Source: Rhodovulum sulfidophilum DSM 1374 | Lineage (GTDB): Bacteria > Pseudomonadota > Alphaproteobacteria > Rhodobacterales > Rhodobacteraceae | Assembly: GCF_001633165.1 (NCBI RefSeq) | Contig: NZ_CP015418.1 | Coordinates: 62,001-126,000 of the forward strand | DNA length: 64,000 nucleotides | Direction of reading: 5' to 3' | In this document: positions 11,488 to 20,699 of the stretch, one piece after another | How positions within the stretch are numbered: the stretch's first letter is position 1 | How the letters are laid out: the number at the start of each line of letters is the position of its first letter | Notes under the pieces: model-generated | The model's database searches: none | The model's input: the letters and a program-made list of their open reading frames with translations, nothing else | What the model was told of the DNA's origin: nothing | Made by a program: the position numbers and the translations under genes

Positions 11488-13245
11488 TCACTCGACCGGC
11501 ACAGCGGCCAGTTCCGGCTCGTTGTGGTGATGGCGCTCGCGCACCGGCCGGATCGCGAGATTGGCGAAGAAGGCCACGACCAGCAGTGCCGCCATGCAGT
11601 ACATCGTCGTGTTGTAGAGCCCCGGCGTCGGGTCGACGGTGCCGGGCGGCGCGATCTCCATCAGCTTGGCGATGGTCACGGTCTTGGCCGCCACCAGCTC
11701 CTGCAACTGCGCGACAGGCGCACCGAAGGCCGCGCGGAAGGCCTCGGGATCGACCTTTGCCGCCAGATCCTCGATGGCATTGCCCACCGACATCTGCCTG
11801 AGCGAGGTGATCGCCAGCGGCCCCAGCACGCCCGCCGTCGACCAGGCCGTCAGCAGCCGCCCATGGATGCCGCCCACATGCATCGTGCCGAACATGTCGG
11901 CCAGATAGGCCGGGATCGTCGCGAAGCCGCCGCCATACATCGAGAAGATGATCATCGTGGCGATGTAGAAGCCGGCAAGATAGAGTATCGACGGGTTCGC
12001 CGCCCCGGCCGTCGCGAAGAACGGGATCGACAGGTACAGGATCGTGCCCAGCAGGAAGAAGGTCGCATAGGTGAGCTTGCGCCCGATATAGTCCGAGGCC
12101 GAGGCCCAGAAGAACCGGCCCAGCATGTTGAAGACCGAGATCATCAGCACGTAGGTCGAGGCGAAGGCGCCGGTCACGATCCAGGGCATCGTGGTGCCGT
12201 AGATATCCGACATCATCGTCTTGGCGACCCCGATCACCCCGATCCCCGCCGTCACGTTGAAGCAGAGCATCACCCAGAGCTTCCAGAATTGCGGGGTCTT
12301 CAGCGCCTGGTCGATATGCACGTTCTTCTGGGTGATCATGCCCGATGCCACCGGCTTCGGCTGCCATCCCTCGGGCACCCAGCCCTCGCGCGGGACGCGG
12401 TAGCTGAAGGCCGCGATCGTCATCACCACCAGATAGGCCACCCCCAGCACGAGGAAGGTCGCCGCCGCGCCGGTATCGCCGGTGCCGACGACATAGACCC
12501 CGGCCTCGCCGCCGCCGGGCAGTTCCGCCGCCTGCGCCGCGGAGGCGATCACCACCTCGAGCCGTCCGCTGGCCGTTTCGGCAAAGAGACGGCCGCCCTC
12601 GGTCACCGTCGCCACCGCCTCGCGCGGGCCCAGATAGGCGGGCGCACGTTCGAAGAGGTTCAGCAGCCAGCCCTTCAGGGGGGCCGCGATCATCGCGCCG
12701 CCGCCGAAGCCCATGATCGCGATGCCCGTGGCCATGCCGCGCCGGTCCGGGAACCAGCGGATCAGCGTCGAGACCGGCGAGACATAGCCCAGCCCCAGCC
12801 CGCAGCCGCCGAGCACGCCATAACCGAGATAGAGCAGCCAGAGCTGATGCGTCGCGATCCCCGCCGAGCCGACGATGAACCCGCCGCCCCACAAAAGCGC
12901 CGCGACCACGCCCACCATGCGCGGGCCGACCTGCTCCAGCCACTTGCCCGCGAAGGCCGCCGAGAGGCCGAGGAACACGATGGCCACCGAGAAGATCCAG
13001 ACCACCGCGCCCAGCGACCAGTCCTCGGCCGCCGGCGCCACCACGCCGAGTTGCCGCGACAGCGCCGGGTTGAACACCGACCAGGCATAGACCGAGCCGA
13101 TGCAGAGATGGATCGCGATGGAGGCCGGCGGCACCAGCCACCTGTTGAAGCCCTCGGGCGCGACGATGTGATCCTTGTGCAGGATGCCGAGCAGCCCCCG
13201 ATACGCGCCGGAGCCTCGGCTCCCGCCCGCCATGTCCTTCGTCAT
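11488..13245 (-). CDS. OFA-family MFS transporter (oxalate/formate antiporter-like)
   Basis: A 585-residue major facilitator protein with about 12 membrane segments. The early block IHLCIGSVYAWSVFNPALS is the OFA-family signature, and PVSTLIRWFPDRRGMATG is the conserved loop between helices 4 and 5. Two long hydrophilic insertions (residues ~205-255, and ~500-545 before the last helix) make it longer than the ~420-residue oxalate antiporter OxlT. Family members carry monocarboxylates or oxalate/formate across the inner membrane; the substrate here is unknown. The ATG at 13245 follows GGGAGGGA. It is a single gene with no catabolic partner adjacent, bordered on its 3' side by insertion-sequence debris. 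Confidence 0.85.
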   Translation of the reverse strand: MTKDMAGGSRGSGAYRGLLGILHKDHIVAPEGFNRWLVPPASIAIHLCIGSVYAWSVFNPALSRQLGVVAPAAEDWSLGAVVWIFSVAIVFLGLSAAFAGKWLEQVGPRMVGVVAALLWGGGFIVGSAGIATHQLWLLYLGYGVLGGCGLGLGYVSPVSTLIRWFPDRRGMATGIAIMGFGGGAMIAAPLKGWLLNLFERAPAYLGPREAVATVTEGGRLFAETASGRLEVVIASAAQAAELPGGGEAGVYVVGTGDTGAAATFLVLGVAYLVVMTIAAFSYRVPREGWVPEGWQPKPVASGMITQKNVHIDQALKTPQFWKLWVMLCFNVTAGIGVIGVAKTMMSDIYGTTMPWIVTGAFASTYVLMISVFNMLGRFFWASASDYIGRKLTYATFFLLGTILYLSIPFFATAGAANPSILYLAGFYIATMIIFSMYGGGFATIPAYLADMFGTMHVGGIHGRLLTAWSTAGVLGPLAITSLRQMSVGNAIEDLAAKVDPEAFRAAFGAPVAQLQELVAAKTVTIAKLMEIAPPGTVDPTPGLYNTTMYCMAALLVVAFFANLAIRPVRERHHHNEPELAAVPVE

Positions 13246-13893
13246 GTCAGTCCCTCCCTTTATCAGAGCCGCGCTGACCGGAAGCGCCCTCCCCGCGCCC
13301 GTCCGGAACCCGACCCGCATGTCAGACCATGCCGAAGGAGCCTGCGAAGCAGGAAAGACGCTGTCAACTCGGACGAATGTCCGACGGAGAGCCTCGATGC
13401 GAAACGGCACGTCATTTCGGGCGTGCCGCGATAATCTCCTGCCATCGGGGAACAGCTCCCGGGGGCTCGCTTGCGCGGATGTCGCAGAGCCGATGGCAAT
13501 GATTTCGGGCGCCGTCAAATCGGCTGGAAACTCCTGATCCCCCTGCATTCCCACGATAGCGCCAGCAGCCTGCCATCGGGAAACGACCGGAACATTCGAG
13601 TGTCCAGCGGTCAACCTCGGGGGCTGTGCAGGATCAGCTCACATCAAACAGATCGGCGCAGCCTGGATCACGCCGGATCCTCTCAGGTAGATGGGGACCA
13701 GCTCTGCCCTCACCGTGTTTCCGACGGCGCTGCGGCTGCGAAAAACCGCCTCTGCGGCAATGCCGCATCTGGGTTCGGGCCGACGGAAGCTTGCAGCACC
13801 TGCGTCAATCGCTAGGCTGCGCCAAGACGCGCAGCCGCCGTCGCGCCCCGGCCGGATGGCCGCGCGGCAGCGCAGCCCCCGCCAGGACAGGAC
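13246..13893. other. Long divergent intergenic region
   Basis: About 650 bp between the OFA transporter and the antiporter gene. I see no protein with homology or credible codon pattern. A palindrome (TCGGAC, 4 bp, GTCCGA) at 13369-13384 could be an operator for either gene. No clear sigma70 promoter was recognised. Confidence 0.4.
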
Positions 13894-15825
13894 ATGGAAG
13901 GCTTTCTGCTAAACGCAACGCTCTACCTGCTGTGCATCGTGCTTGCGGTGCCTCTGGCCTCGCGGCTGGGACTGGGCTCGGTGCTGGGCTATCTTCTGAT
14001 CGGGCTGATGCTGGGCCCAGTGCTGGGCCTTGTCGGCGCCGAGATGGTGACGCTCCGCCACGTCTCGGAAATCGGCGTGGTTATGATGCTGTTCCTGATC
14101 GGGCTCGAGCTCGATCCACGCGCGCTCTGGGCGATGCGAAACAAGCTTGTCGGCATGGGCGGGTTGCAGGTGCTGATCACCGTGGCGCTGGTCACAGCCG
14201 CCGCCATCGCCTTCGGCCAGACCTGGCAATCGGCGCTGGCGATGGGCATGATCTTCTCGCTGTCCTCGACCGCCATCGTCCTGCAGACCCTGACCGAGAA
14301 GAAGCTGATGAACACGCCCGGCGGGCGCAGCGCCTTCTCGGTGCTTCTGATGCAGGACATCGCGGTCATCCCGATGCTGGCGATCATGCCCTTCCTCGCC
14401 TCGCCCGAGATCCGCGCCGCCGGCACCGAGGGCGGCCATGGCGCGATGCATCTGATCGGAAGCCTGCCCGCCTGGGGGGTGACACTGGTCACGCTGGGCG
14501 CGGTCGCGGGCACGGTTCTGGCCGGCCATTACCTGGTGCGCCCGCTCTATCGCTATGTGCAGGCGGCGCGGCTGCGCGAGCTGAACACGGCGATGGCGCT
14601 GGTGATCGTCGCGGGCATCGCCTCGCTGATGCTGATGGTGGGGCTCTCGCCCGCGCTCGGCACCTTCCTCGCGGGCGTGGTGCTGGCCAATTCGGAATTC
14701 CGCCACGAGCTGGAAAGCTCGATCGAGCCGTTCAAGGGCCTGCTGCTGGGGCTGTTCTTCATCACCGTCGGCGCGGGGATGGATTTCTCGGTGTTCTGGG
14801 ACGCGCCGATCCTGCTGCCGGTCTATGTGACGGGCCTCGTGATGATCAAGGTGGCGGTGCTTTACGGGCTCGCCATGGCCTTCCGGCTCGACCGCCAGAG
14901 CCGCTGGCTGTTCACGCTGGGGCTCGCCCAGGCGGGGGAATTCGGCTTCGTGCTGGTGGGCTTTGCCTCGACCCAGCGGATCATGCCGCCCGATATCGTC
15001 ACCATGTCGAGCCTGGTCATCGCGCTGTCGATGCTGATCACGCCCGCGCTCTTCATCCTGCATGACGTGATCGCCAAGGTGCTGCAGGGCCGCGGCGGCG
15101 CCCGGCCCGCGGCCGACCCGATCGACGAGACCCATCCCGTCATCATCGCCGGGATCGACCGGTTCGGACTGACGGTGAACCGGATGATCGCCCTGACCGG
15201 CGGCAAGACCACCGCCATCGACGACGATCTGCGGGCGGTGCGGCGGGTCCGCAAGCTGGGCTTCAAGGCCTATTACGGCGATGCGACCCGGCCCGCGCTG
15301 CTGGCCTCTGCTGGCATCGACACCGCCGAGGTGCTGGTCGTCTGCATCGGCGATGCCAAGGCCGCGACGACGCTGGTGCGCTATGCCCGGCGGATCCGGC
15401 CCGACCTGTTCATCATCGCCCGCGCCCGCGACCGTGAACATGTCTTCGAGCTGTACCGTGCCGGCGCCGACGAGACTGTGCGCGAGGTCTATGACAGCGC
15501 GCTGCGCTGCGGGCGGCAGGTGCTCGAACGCTCGGGGCTGTCCGCCTACGAGGCCGAGAATGCGGAACGCACGCTGGTCACCTTCGACCGGACCGCGCTG
15601 CGCGATCTGGCCAAGGTCTGGCGCCCGGGCGTGCCGCTCGAGGACAATGCCGACTATATCGAGCTGAACCGGCGGCTGCAGGCCGATCTGGAACATGCCT
15701 TCGCCGAGACCCTGCTGCACGAAGCGCCGCCGCCCCGGAGCCAGACCGAAACGACCTCTCCCGCCGACATCCTGGCCGAGGCCGACGGCAACCCCGAACG
15801 CCAGACCGGCCGAACCCAGAACTGA
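13894..15825 (+). CDS. CPA2 cation:proton antiporter, KefB/KefC type
   Basis: A 643-residue inner-membrane protein. Residues ~1-390 are the 12-13-helix Na+/H+ exchanger domain (GLGSVLGYLLIGLMLGP, then MMLFLIGLELDPRALW, with the family's QDIAVIPML). Residues ~410-530 are a RCK/TrkA-N domain. Its dinucleotide loop is IIAGIDRFGLTVNRM, in which the canonical second glycine of GxGRxG is Asp, so nucleotide gating may be altered. Kef proteins exchange potassium for protons, often under glutathione-adduct control, but no KefF/KefG partner is nearby. The ATG follows CAGGACAGG. The function as K+/H+ antiporter is inferred from the family. Confidence 0.88.
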   Translation: MEGFLLNATLYLLCIVLAVPLASRLGLGSVLGYLLIGLMLGPVLGLVGAEMVTLRHVSEIGVVMMLFLIGLELDPRALWAMRNKLVGMGGLQVLITVALVTAAAIAFGQTWQSALAMGMIFSLSSTAIVLQTLTEKKLMNTPGGRSAFSVLLMQDIAVIPMLAIMPFLASPEIRAAGTEGGHGAMHLIGSLPAWGVTLVTLGAVAGTVLAGHYLVRPLYRYVQAARLRELNTAMALVIVAGIASLMLMVGLSPALGTFLAGVVLANSEFRHELESSIEPFKGLLLGLFFITVGAGMDFSVFWDAPILLPVYVTGLVMIKVAVLYGLAMAFRLDRQSRWLFTLGLAQAGEFGFVLVGFASTQRIMPPDIVTMSSLVIALSMLITPALFILHDVIAKVLQGRGGARPAADPIDETHPVIIAGIDRFGLTVNRMIALTGGKTTAIDDDLRAVRRVRKLGFKAYYGDATRPALLASAGIDTAEVLVVCIGDAKAATTLVRYARRIRPDLFIIARARDREHVFELYRAGADETVREVYDSALRCGRQVLERSGLSAYEAENAERTLVTFDRTALRDLAKVWRPGVPLEDNADYIELNRRLQADLEHAFAETLLHEAPPPRSQTETTSPADILAEADGNPERQTGRTQN

Positions 15826-15865
15826 ACCCAGACCTGAAACCCGGCGGCCCTGATGCCGACCTGAG

Positions 15866-15940
15866 CCCGGGCCTATCCCCCGCCCCGGGCACAGTGACGC
15901 AGGGTGTCCCGCTGCGCGGGGTTTACGCAAGCCCCGCGCG
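15866..15940 (+). terminator. Two GC-rich hairpins after the antiporter gene
   Basis: GCCCGGG pairs with CCCGGGC across about 15866-15892, and GCGCGGGG (15914-15921) pairs with CCCCGCGC (15932-15939). Neither is followed by a U-run, so intrinsic termination is uncertain. Confidence 0.35.
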
Positions 15941-16015
15941 CGCGCAGGATCGGGACCGTTCCCGGCGTCGCTCGCGCGCCGGAGCGATGCCCAGACCTCG
16001 GGAGACAGAGAGACC

Positions 16016-17527
16016 TTGACCAACCCGCTTTACGACCGGCTCTTCGGCCGCCATGCCGGGCGCGACACGCCCTTCCTGCATCTGCCCGACGGGGGCAGCC
16101 TCACCCATGCGGCCTTTCTGGCCCTCGCCGCGCGCCATGCCCATGCCCTGAACGCCTTCGGGCTCGGCCCCGGCGACCGGCTGGCGGTACAGGTCGAGAA
16201 ATCGCCCGAGGCGCTGGCGCTTTATGCCGCCTGCCTGCAGGCGGGGGTGATCTTCCTGCCGCTCAACACCGCCTATACCCCGGCCGAGCTTTCCTATTTC
16301 ATCGGCGACAGCGGCGCCCGGCTGGTGATCTGCGACGGCCGCCGGATGGGCGCGCTGACGCCGGTGGCCGAGGCCGCGGGCGCCCATATCGCCACGCTGA
16401 ATACCGATGGCAGCGGCAGCTTCGCGGTGATCGCGGCAACGAAATCGGCGACCTACCCCACCGTGGCGCGCGACCCCGACGACCTGGCCGCGCTGCTTTA
16501 CACCTCGGGCACGACCGGGCGCTCGAAAGGGGCGATGCTGAGCCAGCGGAACCTGCTGTCGAATGCCGAGGTGCTGACCGAGGCCTGGCGCTTTACCGAG
16601 GATGATGTGCTCTTGCATGCGCTGCCGATCTTCCACACCCATGGCCTGTTCGTTGCGACCAACATCATGCTGCTGGCGGGCGGCGCGATGATCCTCCTGC
16701 CGAAATTCGACATCGATGCGGTGATCGCCGCCCTGCCGCGCGCGACCGCCATGATGGGGGTACCGACCTTCTATACCCGGCTGCTGGACGATCCGCGGTT
16801 CGACCGGGCGCTGGCCGCCCATATCCGGCTCTTCGTCTCGGGCAGCGCACCGCTTCTGGCCGAAACCCACCGCGCCTTCGAGGCCCGCACCGGGCACCGG
16901 ATCCTCGAACGTTACGGCATGACCGAAACCAACATGTCGACCTCGAACCCCTATGACGGCGCGCGGATCGCGGGCACCGTCGGCCTGCCGCTGCCGAGCG
17001 TCGAGCTTCGGATCGCCGATCCCGCGACCCGGGCCGAATGCTCCCCGGGCGAAACCGGCCAGATCGAGGTCAGGGGCCCCAATGTCTTTCAGGGCTACTG
17101 GCAGATGCCCGGGAAGACCCGCGAAGAGCTTTGCGAAGACGGCTTCTTCCTGACCGGCGATCTCGGCACGATCGATGCCAAGGGTTATGTCCGGATCGTC
17201 GGCCGGGCCAAGGATCTGATCATTTCGGGCGGGCTCAATGTCTATCCGAAAGAGATCGAGGAGGTCCTCGACGCGCAGCCGGGCGTGCTGGAAAGCGCGG
17301 TGATCGGGGTGCCCCATCCCGATCTGGGCGAGGCGGTGCTGGCGGTCCTGGTCCCTGCCCCGGGCGAGACGCCCGAGCTTCAGGCCATCGCCGGGTCGGT
17401 TGCGACGCAGCTTGCGGGCTTCAAGCGGCCGAAGCGGCTCGAACTGATCGAGGCGCTGCCCCGCAACGCCATGGGCAAGGTCCAGAAGGCGACCCTGCGC
17501 GAGAGCTATCGCGACAGCTTCGCCTGA
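16016..17527 (+). CDS. matB: Malonyl-CoA synthetase (malonate--CoA ligase)
   Basis: A 503-residue acyl-adenylating enzyme (ANL superfamily) that makes malonyl-CoA from malonate, ATP and CoA. Motifs: LLYTSGTTGRSKGAMLSQRN (ATP loop), HALPIFHTHGLFVATN, ERYGMTETNMSTSNPYDG and the C-terminal GKVQK Lys. The HTHGLFV and TETNMSTSNPYDG blocks are characteristic of MatB rather than general acyl-CoA ligases. Translation starts at TTG 16016, supported by GGGAGACAGAGAG upstream and by alignment to the MatB N-terminus. The usual partners (malonyl-CoA decarboxylase, malonate transporter) are not adjacent. Confidence 0.9.
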   Translation: MTNPLYDRLFGRHAGRDTPFLHLPDGGSLTHAAFLALAARHAHALNAFGLGPGDRLAVQVEKSPEALALYAACLQAGVIFLPLNTAYTPAELSYFIGDSGARLVICDGRRMGALTPVAEAAGAHIATLNTDGSGSFAVIAATKSATYPTVARDPDDLAALLYTSGTTGRSKGAMLSQRNLLSNAEVLTEAWRFTEDDVLLHALPIFHTHGLFVATNIMLLAGGAMILLPKFDIDAVIAALPRATAMMGVPTFYTRLLDDPRFDRALAAHIRLFVSGSAPLLAETHRAFEARTGHRILERYGMTETNMSTSNPYDGARIAGTVGLPLPSVELRIADPATRAECSPGETGQIEVRGPNVFQGYWQMPGKTREELCEDGFFLTGDLGTIDAKGYVRIVGRAKDLIISGGLNVYPKEIEEVLDAQPGVLESAVIGVPHPDLGEAVLAVLVPAPGETPELQAIAGSVATQLAGFKRPKRLELIEALPRNAMGKVQKATLRESYRDSFA

Positions 17528-17537
17528 GCGGCCGGAC

Positions 17538-17558
17538 GGCCCTGCCTATTGCAGGGCC
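17538..17558. terminator. Hairpin between convergent matB and pit
   Basis: GGCCCTGC, a 5-base loop and GCAGGGCC form a perfect stem that spans the 3' end of the pit coding region. It could act in both directions, but no T-run follows. Confidence 0.4.
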
Positions 17559-19024
17559 GAGATCGCCAGGAACATACCGCCCGACAAGACCGCCGTGGCC
17601 GGAACCGTCACCCCCCAGGCGGCGACGACGGTCATGAAATGCGACCGGCGCACCAGCTTGCGGCGGCGACGCTCTTCGGGGCCAAGCCGCTTGGCGCCGG
17701 GCTTGGTCAGGTTCGCCCTGCGCAGGCGCCGTTCGGCATGCCATTCGCGGAAGAAGCCGACGCCGAACACGCCCCCCACCGCGATATGGGTCGAGCTGAC
17801 CGGCAGCCCCAGCCAGGAGGCGACGATCACCGTCATCGCCGCGGACAGCGCCACGCAATAGGCCCGCATCGGGTTCAGCTTGGTGATCTGGCTGCCGACC
17901 ATGCGGATGAGCTTGGGCCCGAACAGCACCAGCCCGAACGAGATGCCGAAAGCGCCGATCACCATGACCCAGACCGGGATCGCCACCTTGCCCGCGATCT
18001 CTCCGGCCTGCTGGGCATGGACGATGGCCGCCAGCGGCCCGACCGCATTGGCCACGTCATTGGCGCCATGGGCAAAGGACAGAAGCCCGGCCGAAATCAC
18101 CAGCGGCGCCGCGAACAGAAGCTTGAGCGAGCGGTTGCGGTTTTCCAGCCCGCGCGACTGGCGCCGGATCAGCGGCACCGCGCCCAGCCCCGAGGCGATG
18201 CCGACGACAACACCGATCGCCACGGCATGGCCGATGGTGACATCGAAAAGATGCTTGAGCCCCTTCAGCGCCAGATAGGTGGCGAAGGTGGCCGCCATCA
18301 CCCCGATCAGCACCGGCACCCAGGTCCGGGCCGCCGCGATCTTGTCGTCGCGATAGATCACCCGCCACTTGATGAAGGCCAGCATGCCCGCCGCGATCAC
18401 CCCGCCCAGAACCGGCGAGATCACCCAGCTCAGGGCGATGGCGCCCATGGTCGACCAGTTGACCGCGGCAATCCCCACCGCCGCCACACCGGCCCCCAGA
18501 ACGCCGCCCACAACCGAATGGGTGGTCGAGACCGGGGCCCCGATCCAGGTGGCGATGTTGACCCAGACCGCAGCCGCCAGCAGCGCGGCCATCATCGCCC
18601 AGGTGAAGGTGGCGGAATCGGCCACGCTTTCGGGTGCGATGATGCCTTTCGAGATGGTCGAGACCACATCGCCGCCCGCGATCAGCGCGCCCGCGCTTTC
18701 GCAGATCGCCGCGATGGCAATGGCGCCCGCCATCGACAGCGCATTGGCCCCCACCGCCGGCCCCATGTTGTTCGCGACATCGTTGGCGCCGATATTCAGC
18801 GCCATGTAGGCACCGAAGGCCGCGGCGGCCACCACGAACAGCATGCCCGGCGTGTTTCCGGTCACCAGCGCCGCGCCCAGCGCCGCGATGACGATGAAAG
18901 CCAGCGAGACCCCGACGCCCAGCAGCGGCCGCGACACGGTCTGCGCGGCGATTTCGACCCGCGACAGGCGCTTGAGGTCCTTGTCCAGTGTCTTCCACTG
19001 GCGGTCCTTGTAGGTCTCTGACAA
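17546..19024 (-). CDS. pit: PiT-family inorganic phosphate transporter
   Basis: A 492-residue inner-membrane phosphate (metal-phosphate):proton symporter. The duplicated PiT signatures are present: NIGANDVANNMGPAVG in the first half and HGANDVANAVGPLA in the second, with paired VSTTHSVVGG and VSSTHIAVGGVFG motifs. About ten or more helices are visible, with a ~35-residue soluble N-terminus and a basic loop (ERRLRRANLTKP) before the last helices. No ATG fits the N-terminus; TTG at 19024 is preceded by AAGGAAAGG and begins SETYKDRQWK. There is no phoU-like pit accessory gene. Convergent with matB. Confidence 0.9.
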   Translation of the reverse strand: MSETYKDRQWKTLDKDLKRLSRVEIAAQTVSRPLLGVGVSLAFIVIAALGAALVTGNTPGMLFVVAAAAFGAYMALNIGANDVANNMGPAVGANALSMAGAIAIAAICESAGALIAGGDVVSTISKGIIAPESVADSATFTWAMMAALLAAAVWVNIATWIGAPVSTTHSVVGGVLGAGVAAVGIAAVNWSTMGAIALSWVISPVLGGVIAAGMLAFIKWRVIYRDDKIAAARTWVPVLIGVMAATFATYLALKGLKHLFDVTIGHAVAIGVVVGIASGLGAVPLIRRQSRGLENRNRSLKLLFAAPLVISAGLLSFAHGANDVANAVGPLAAIVHAQQAGEIAGKVAIPVWVMVIGAFGISFGLVLFGPKLIRMVGSQITKLNPMRAYCVALSAAMTVIVASWLGLPVSSTHIAVGGVFGVGFFREWHAERRLRRANLTKPGAKRLGPEERRRRKLVRRSHFMTVVAAWGVTVPATAVLSGGMFLAISALQ

Positions 19025-19424
19025 GGGAAGCCTTTCCTTGCTCGGCCATCCTTTAGCGGGCAGTTTCCCGAAGGCCCGCGCCCCAGCATGGCTGGTCGCG
19101 GAGCGGCTCCCGCGGACGGTCTGTCCCGGGCGGGTGAATGTCACCGAAACGGCGCATTCACAACCCCTGCCGCGACAGCGGGGCAAGTCTTTTGCATGGC
19201 AATCCGGCCAAAGACCGGCCTTGCTGCGGCAGTTCCGCGACGGATGACGCTTTCCTGTTGCACTCCAGCCCCAAGATCACGTCTATGTTGCAAAATGGCC
19301 GGGCGCCGCCCGGCAGGGCTGTCGCCGCCTGGCTAAGGGTCGGGACCGACCCGTGCAGGTCGTCCCCGGACAGCATCGCGGCGCGGGGACGCGTCCGCAT
19401 CTCCGGGCATGGGAAGGCGCAGAT
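19025..19424. other. Intergenic region between divergent pit and NUDIX genes
   Basis: About 400 bp with no convincing coding content. No clear Pho box or sigma70 promoter was seen. A short GC hairpin (GGGCGCCGCCC) lies near 19303-19313. Confidence 0.4.
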
Positions 19425-19916
19425 ATGGGACTGGACGCAGATTTGGCGATCGAACGACAGCACCCGCTCGGCAGCCAGATCGCGGCCCTGCCCCTGCGCC
19501 TCGACAGGAACGGCCGTCTGGGCGTCCTGATGGTCACCTCGCGCGGAACCGGGCGCTGGGTCGTGCCCAAGGGCTGGACGATGGAGGGCCACTCGCCCTG
19601 GGGAGCGGCCGGGATCGAGGCGCTGGAGGAGGCCGGGGCCGAGGGCCGGGTCGCCAGCCACAGCATCGGCAGCTACGAATACGACAAGCGGCTCGACGAC
19701 GGCACCGTGCTGCGCTGCCGGGTCGAGGTGTTTCCGATGCTGGTCTGCAAGCTCCGGCGCAACTGGAAGGAACGCGACGAGCGGATCCGCCGCTGGTTCA
19801 CGCCCAAGGCCGCGGCACAGCGCGTCGACGAACCCGAACTGGCCGCGCTGCTCAGGGGGCTGTCGCAGAAGCCCGAAAAGCTGCCCGTGATCCGCGACCT
19901 GCTCGGCTCGGACTGA
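19425..19916 (+). CDS. NUDIX hydrolase, DIPP-like
   Basis: A 163-residue NUDIX-fold protein. The box is GWTMEGHSPWGAAGIEALEE followed by AG; the catalytic glutamates of the EALEEAG helix are present, but the usual Arg of REUxEE is Ile. The preceding RWVVPKGW and the C-terminal WF aromatic segment resemble diphosphoinositol-polyphosphate/diadenosine-polyphosphate hydrolases, which act on NDP-linked substrates. The true substrate is unknown. The ATG at 19425 follows GGGAAGG; longer starts lack homology. It is a single gene with a hairpin at 19928-19963 after it. Confidence 0.8.
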   Translation: MGLDADLAIERQHPLGSQIAALPLRLDRNGRLGVLMVTSRGTGRWVVPKGWTMEGHSPWGAAGIEALEEAGAEGRVASHSIGSYEYDKRLDDGTVLRCRVEVFPMLVCKLRRNWKERDERIRRWFTPKAAAQRVDEPELAALLRGLSQKPEKLPVIRDLLGSD

Positions 19917-19927
19917 TCCGCTCCGGT

Positions 19928-19963
19928 CCGCCCGGCCCATGCGCAAGGTGATGCGCCGGGCGG
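19928..19963 (+). terminator. Hairpin after the NUDIX gene
   Basis: CCGCCCGGC (19928-19936) pairs perfectly with GCCGGGCGG (19955-19963), 12 bp past the stop codon. There is no U-run. Confidence 0.4.
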
Positions 19964-20069
19964 CATTCCTGCCCGGAAAACCGGCAAAGGCGCGCGGCGC
20001 GGGCCCGGCCTGCAGCTTGCGGTTGACCCGACGCGCCCCGGTGCGGAGGCTTCGGGAAGGAGCCCCGCG

Positions 20070-20699
20070 ATGACAGCAGATGACGCCTATGCAGGATTGA
20101 TGGCCGCCGCCGCCCGCAGCGGCCAGGACGCCGCAGACCTTCATGCCGTGGCCTCGATCCTCGCGCTGGCCCTGTCCGAAGCGGCGTCGCCCGAGGAGCT
20201 GCCCGCGCATTGCGGGTTGGACGCCGGGGCACTGACCGAACTCGTCGGCACCCTCTTCCCCGCCGCACCGCCCGAATTTCGTCGCGGCAGGGGCGCGGCG
20301 CCGCGCGGCGTCGAGGAGGACTCGGTACGGACACTTCTTCTGACCCATTCCGGTGGAACCGCGCTGGCCCGGCCGCTGGCCGCGATGATCGCGCGGCGCG
20401 CGATGGAGCCCGACCATCTCTGGCAGGATCTGGGCCTGCGGAACCGGCACGAGCTTTCGGCGATGCTGACCCGGCATTTCGGCCCGCTTGCGGCGAAGAA
20501 CACCGCCAACATGAAGTGGAAGCGGTTCTTCTACCGGCTGATCTGCGAAGACGAGGGCTTCGTGCTCTGCGCGACGCCGGTCTGCACCGACTGCGCCGAT
20601 TTCGACATGTGCTTCGGCGAGGAAAGCGGCGAGGCGCGGCTGGCCCGCGCGGGCCGGGCCGCGGCCCCCGCCCCCGCTCAGGTCTTGAAGATGCGGTAG
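20070..20699 (+). CDS. nifQ: NifQ, molybdenum donor for FeMo-cofactor assembly
   Basis: A 209-residue protein with the NifQ signature near the C-terminus: Cys at ~167, 172, 175 and 181 (CATPVCTDCADFDMC, spacing C-x4-C-x2-C-x5-C), preceded by NMKWKRFFYRLIC, also conserved in NifQ. NifQ carries a [MoFeS] cluster and hands Mo to NifEN/NifH during nitrogenase cofactor synthesis in the cytoplasm. The ATG follows GGGAAGGAG. No other nif gene and no sigma54 or NifA site is visible here, so the gene is an outlier of a nif regulon that must lie elsewhere. Its 3' end overlaps the convergent RND gene by 22 bp. Confidence 0.85.
   Translation: MTADDAYAGLMAAAARSGQDAADLHAVASILALALSEAASPEELPAHCGLDAGALTELVGTLFPAAPPEFRRGRGAAPRGVEEDSVRTLLLTHSGGTALARPLAAMIARRAMEPDHLWQDLGLRNRHELSAMLTRHFGPLAAKNTANMKWKRFFYRLICEDEGFVLCATPVCTDCADFDMCFGEESGEARLARAGRAAAPAPAQVLKMR

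Noticed and set aside
11410..13434. Plus-strand open frame (674 codons) opposite the OFA carrier
   Set aside because: Shadow; the carrier on the minus strand has family motifs and a ribosome-binding site.
13909..16023. Minus-strand open frame (704 codons) opposite the antiporter
   Set aside because: Shadow of an antiporter with clear helices and RCK domain.
19025..19424. Pho box upstream of pit
   Set aside because: A GTGACA-like sequence near 19130-19150 has no matching direct repeat at the 11-bp spacing.
19920..20069. Sigma54/NifA promoter upstream of nifQ
   Set aside because: No TGGCAC-N5-TTGCA-like pair or NifA site (TGT-N10-ACA) was found by eye.
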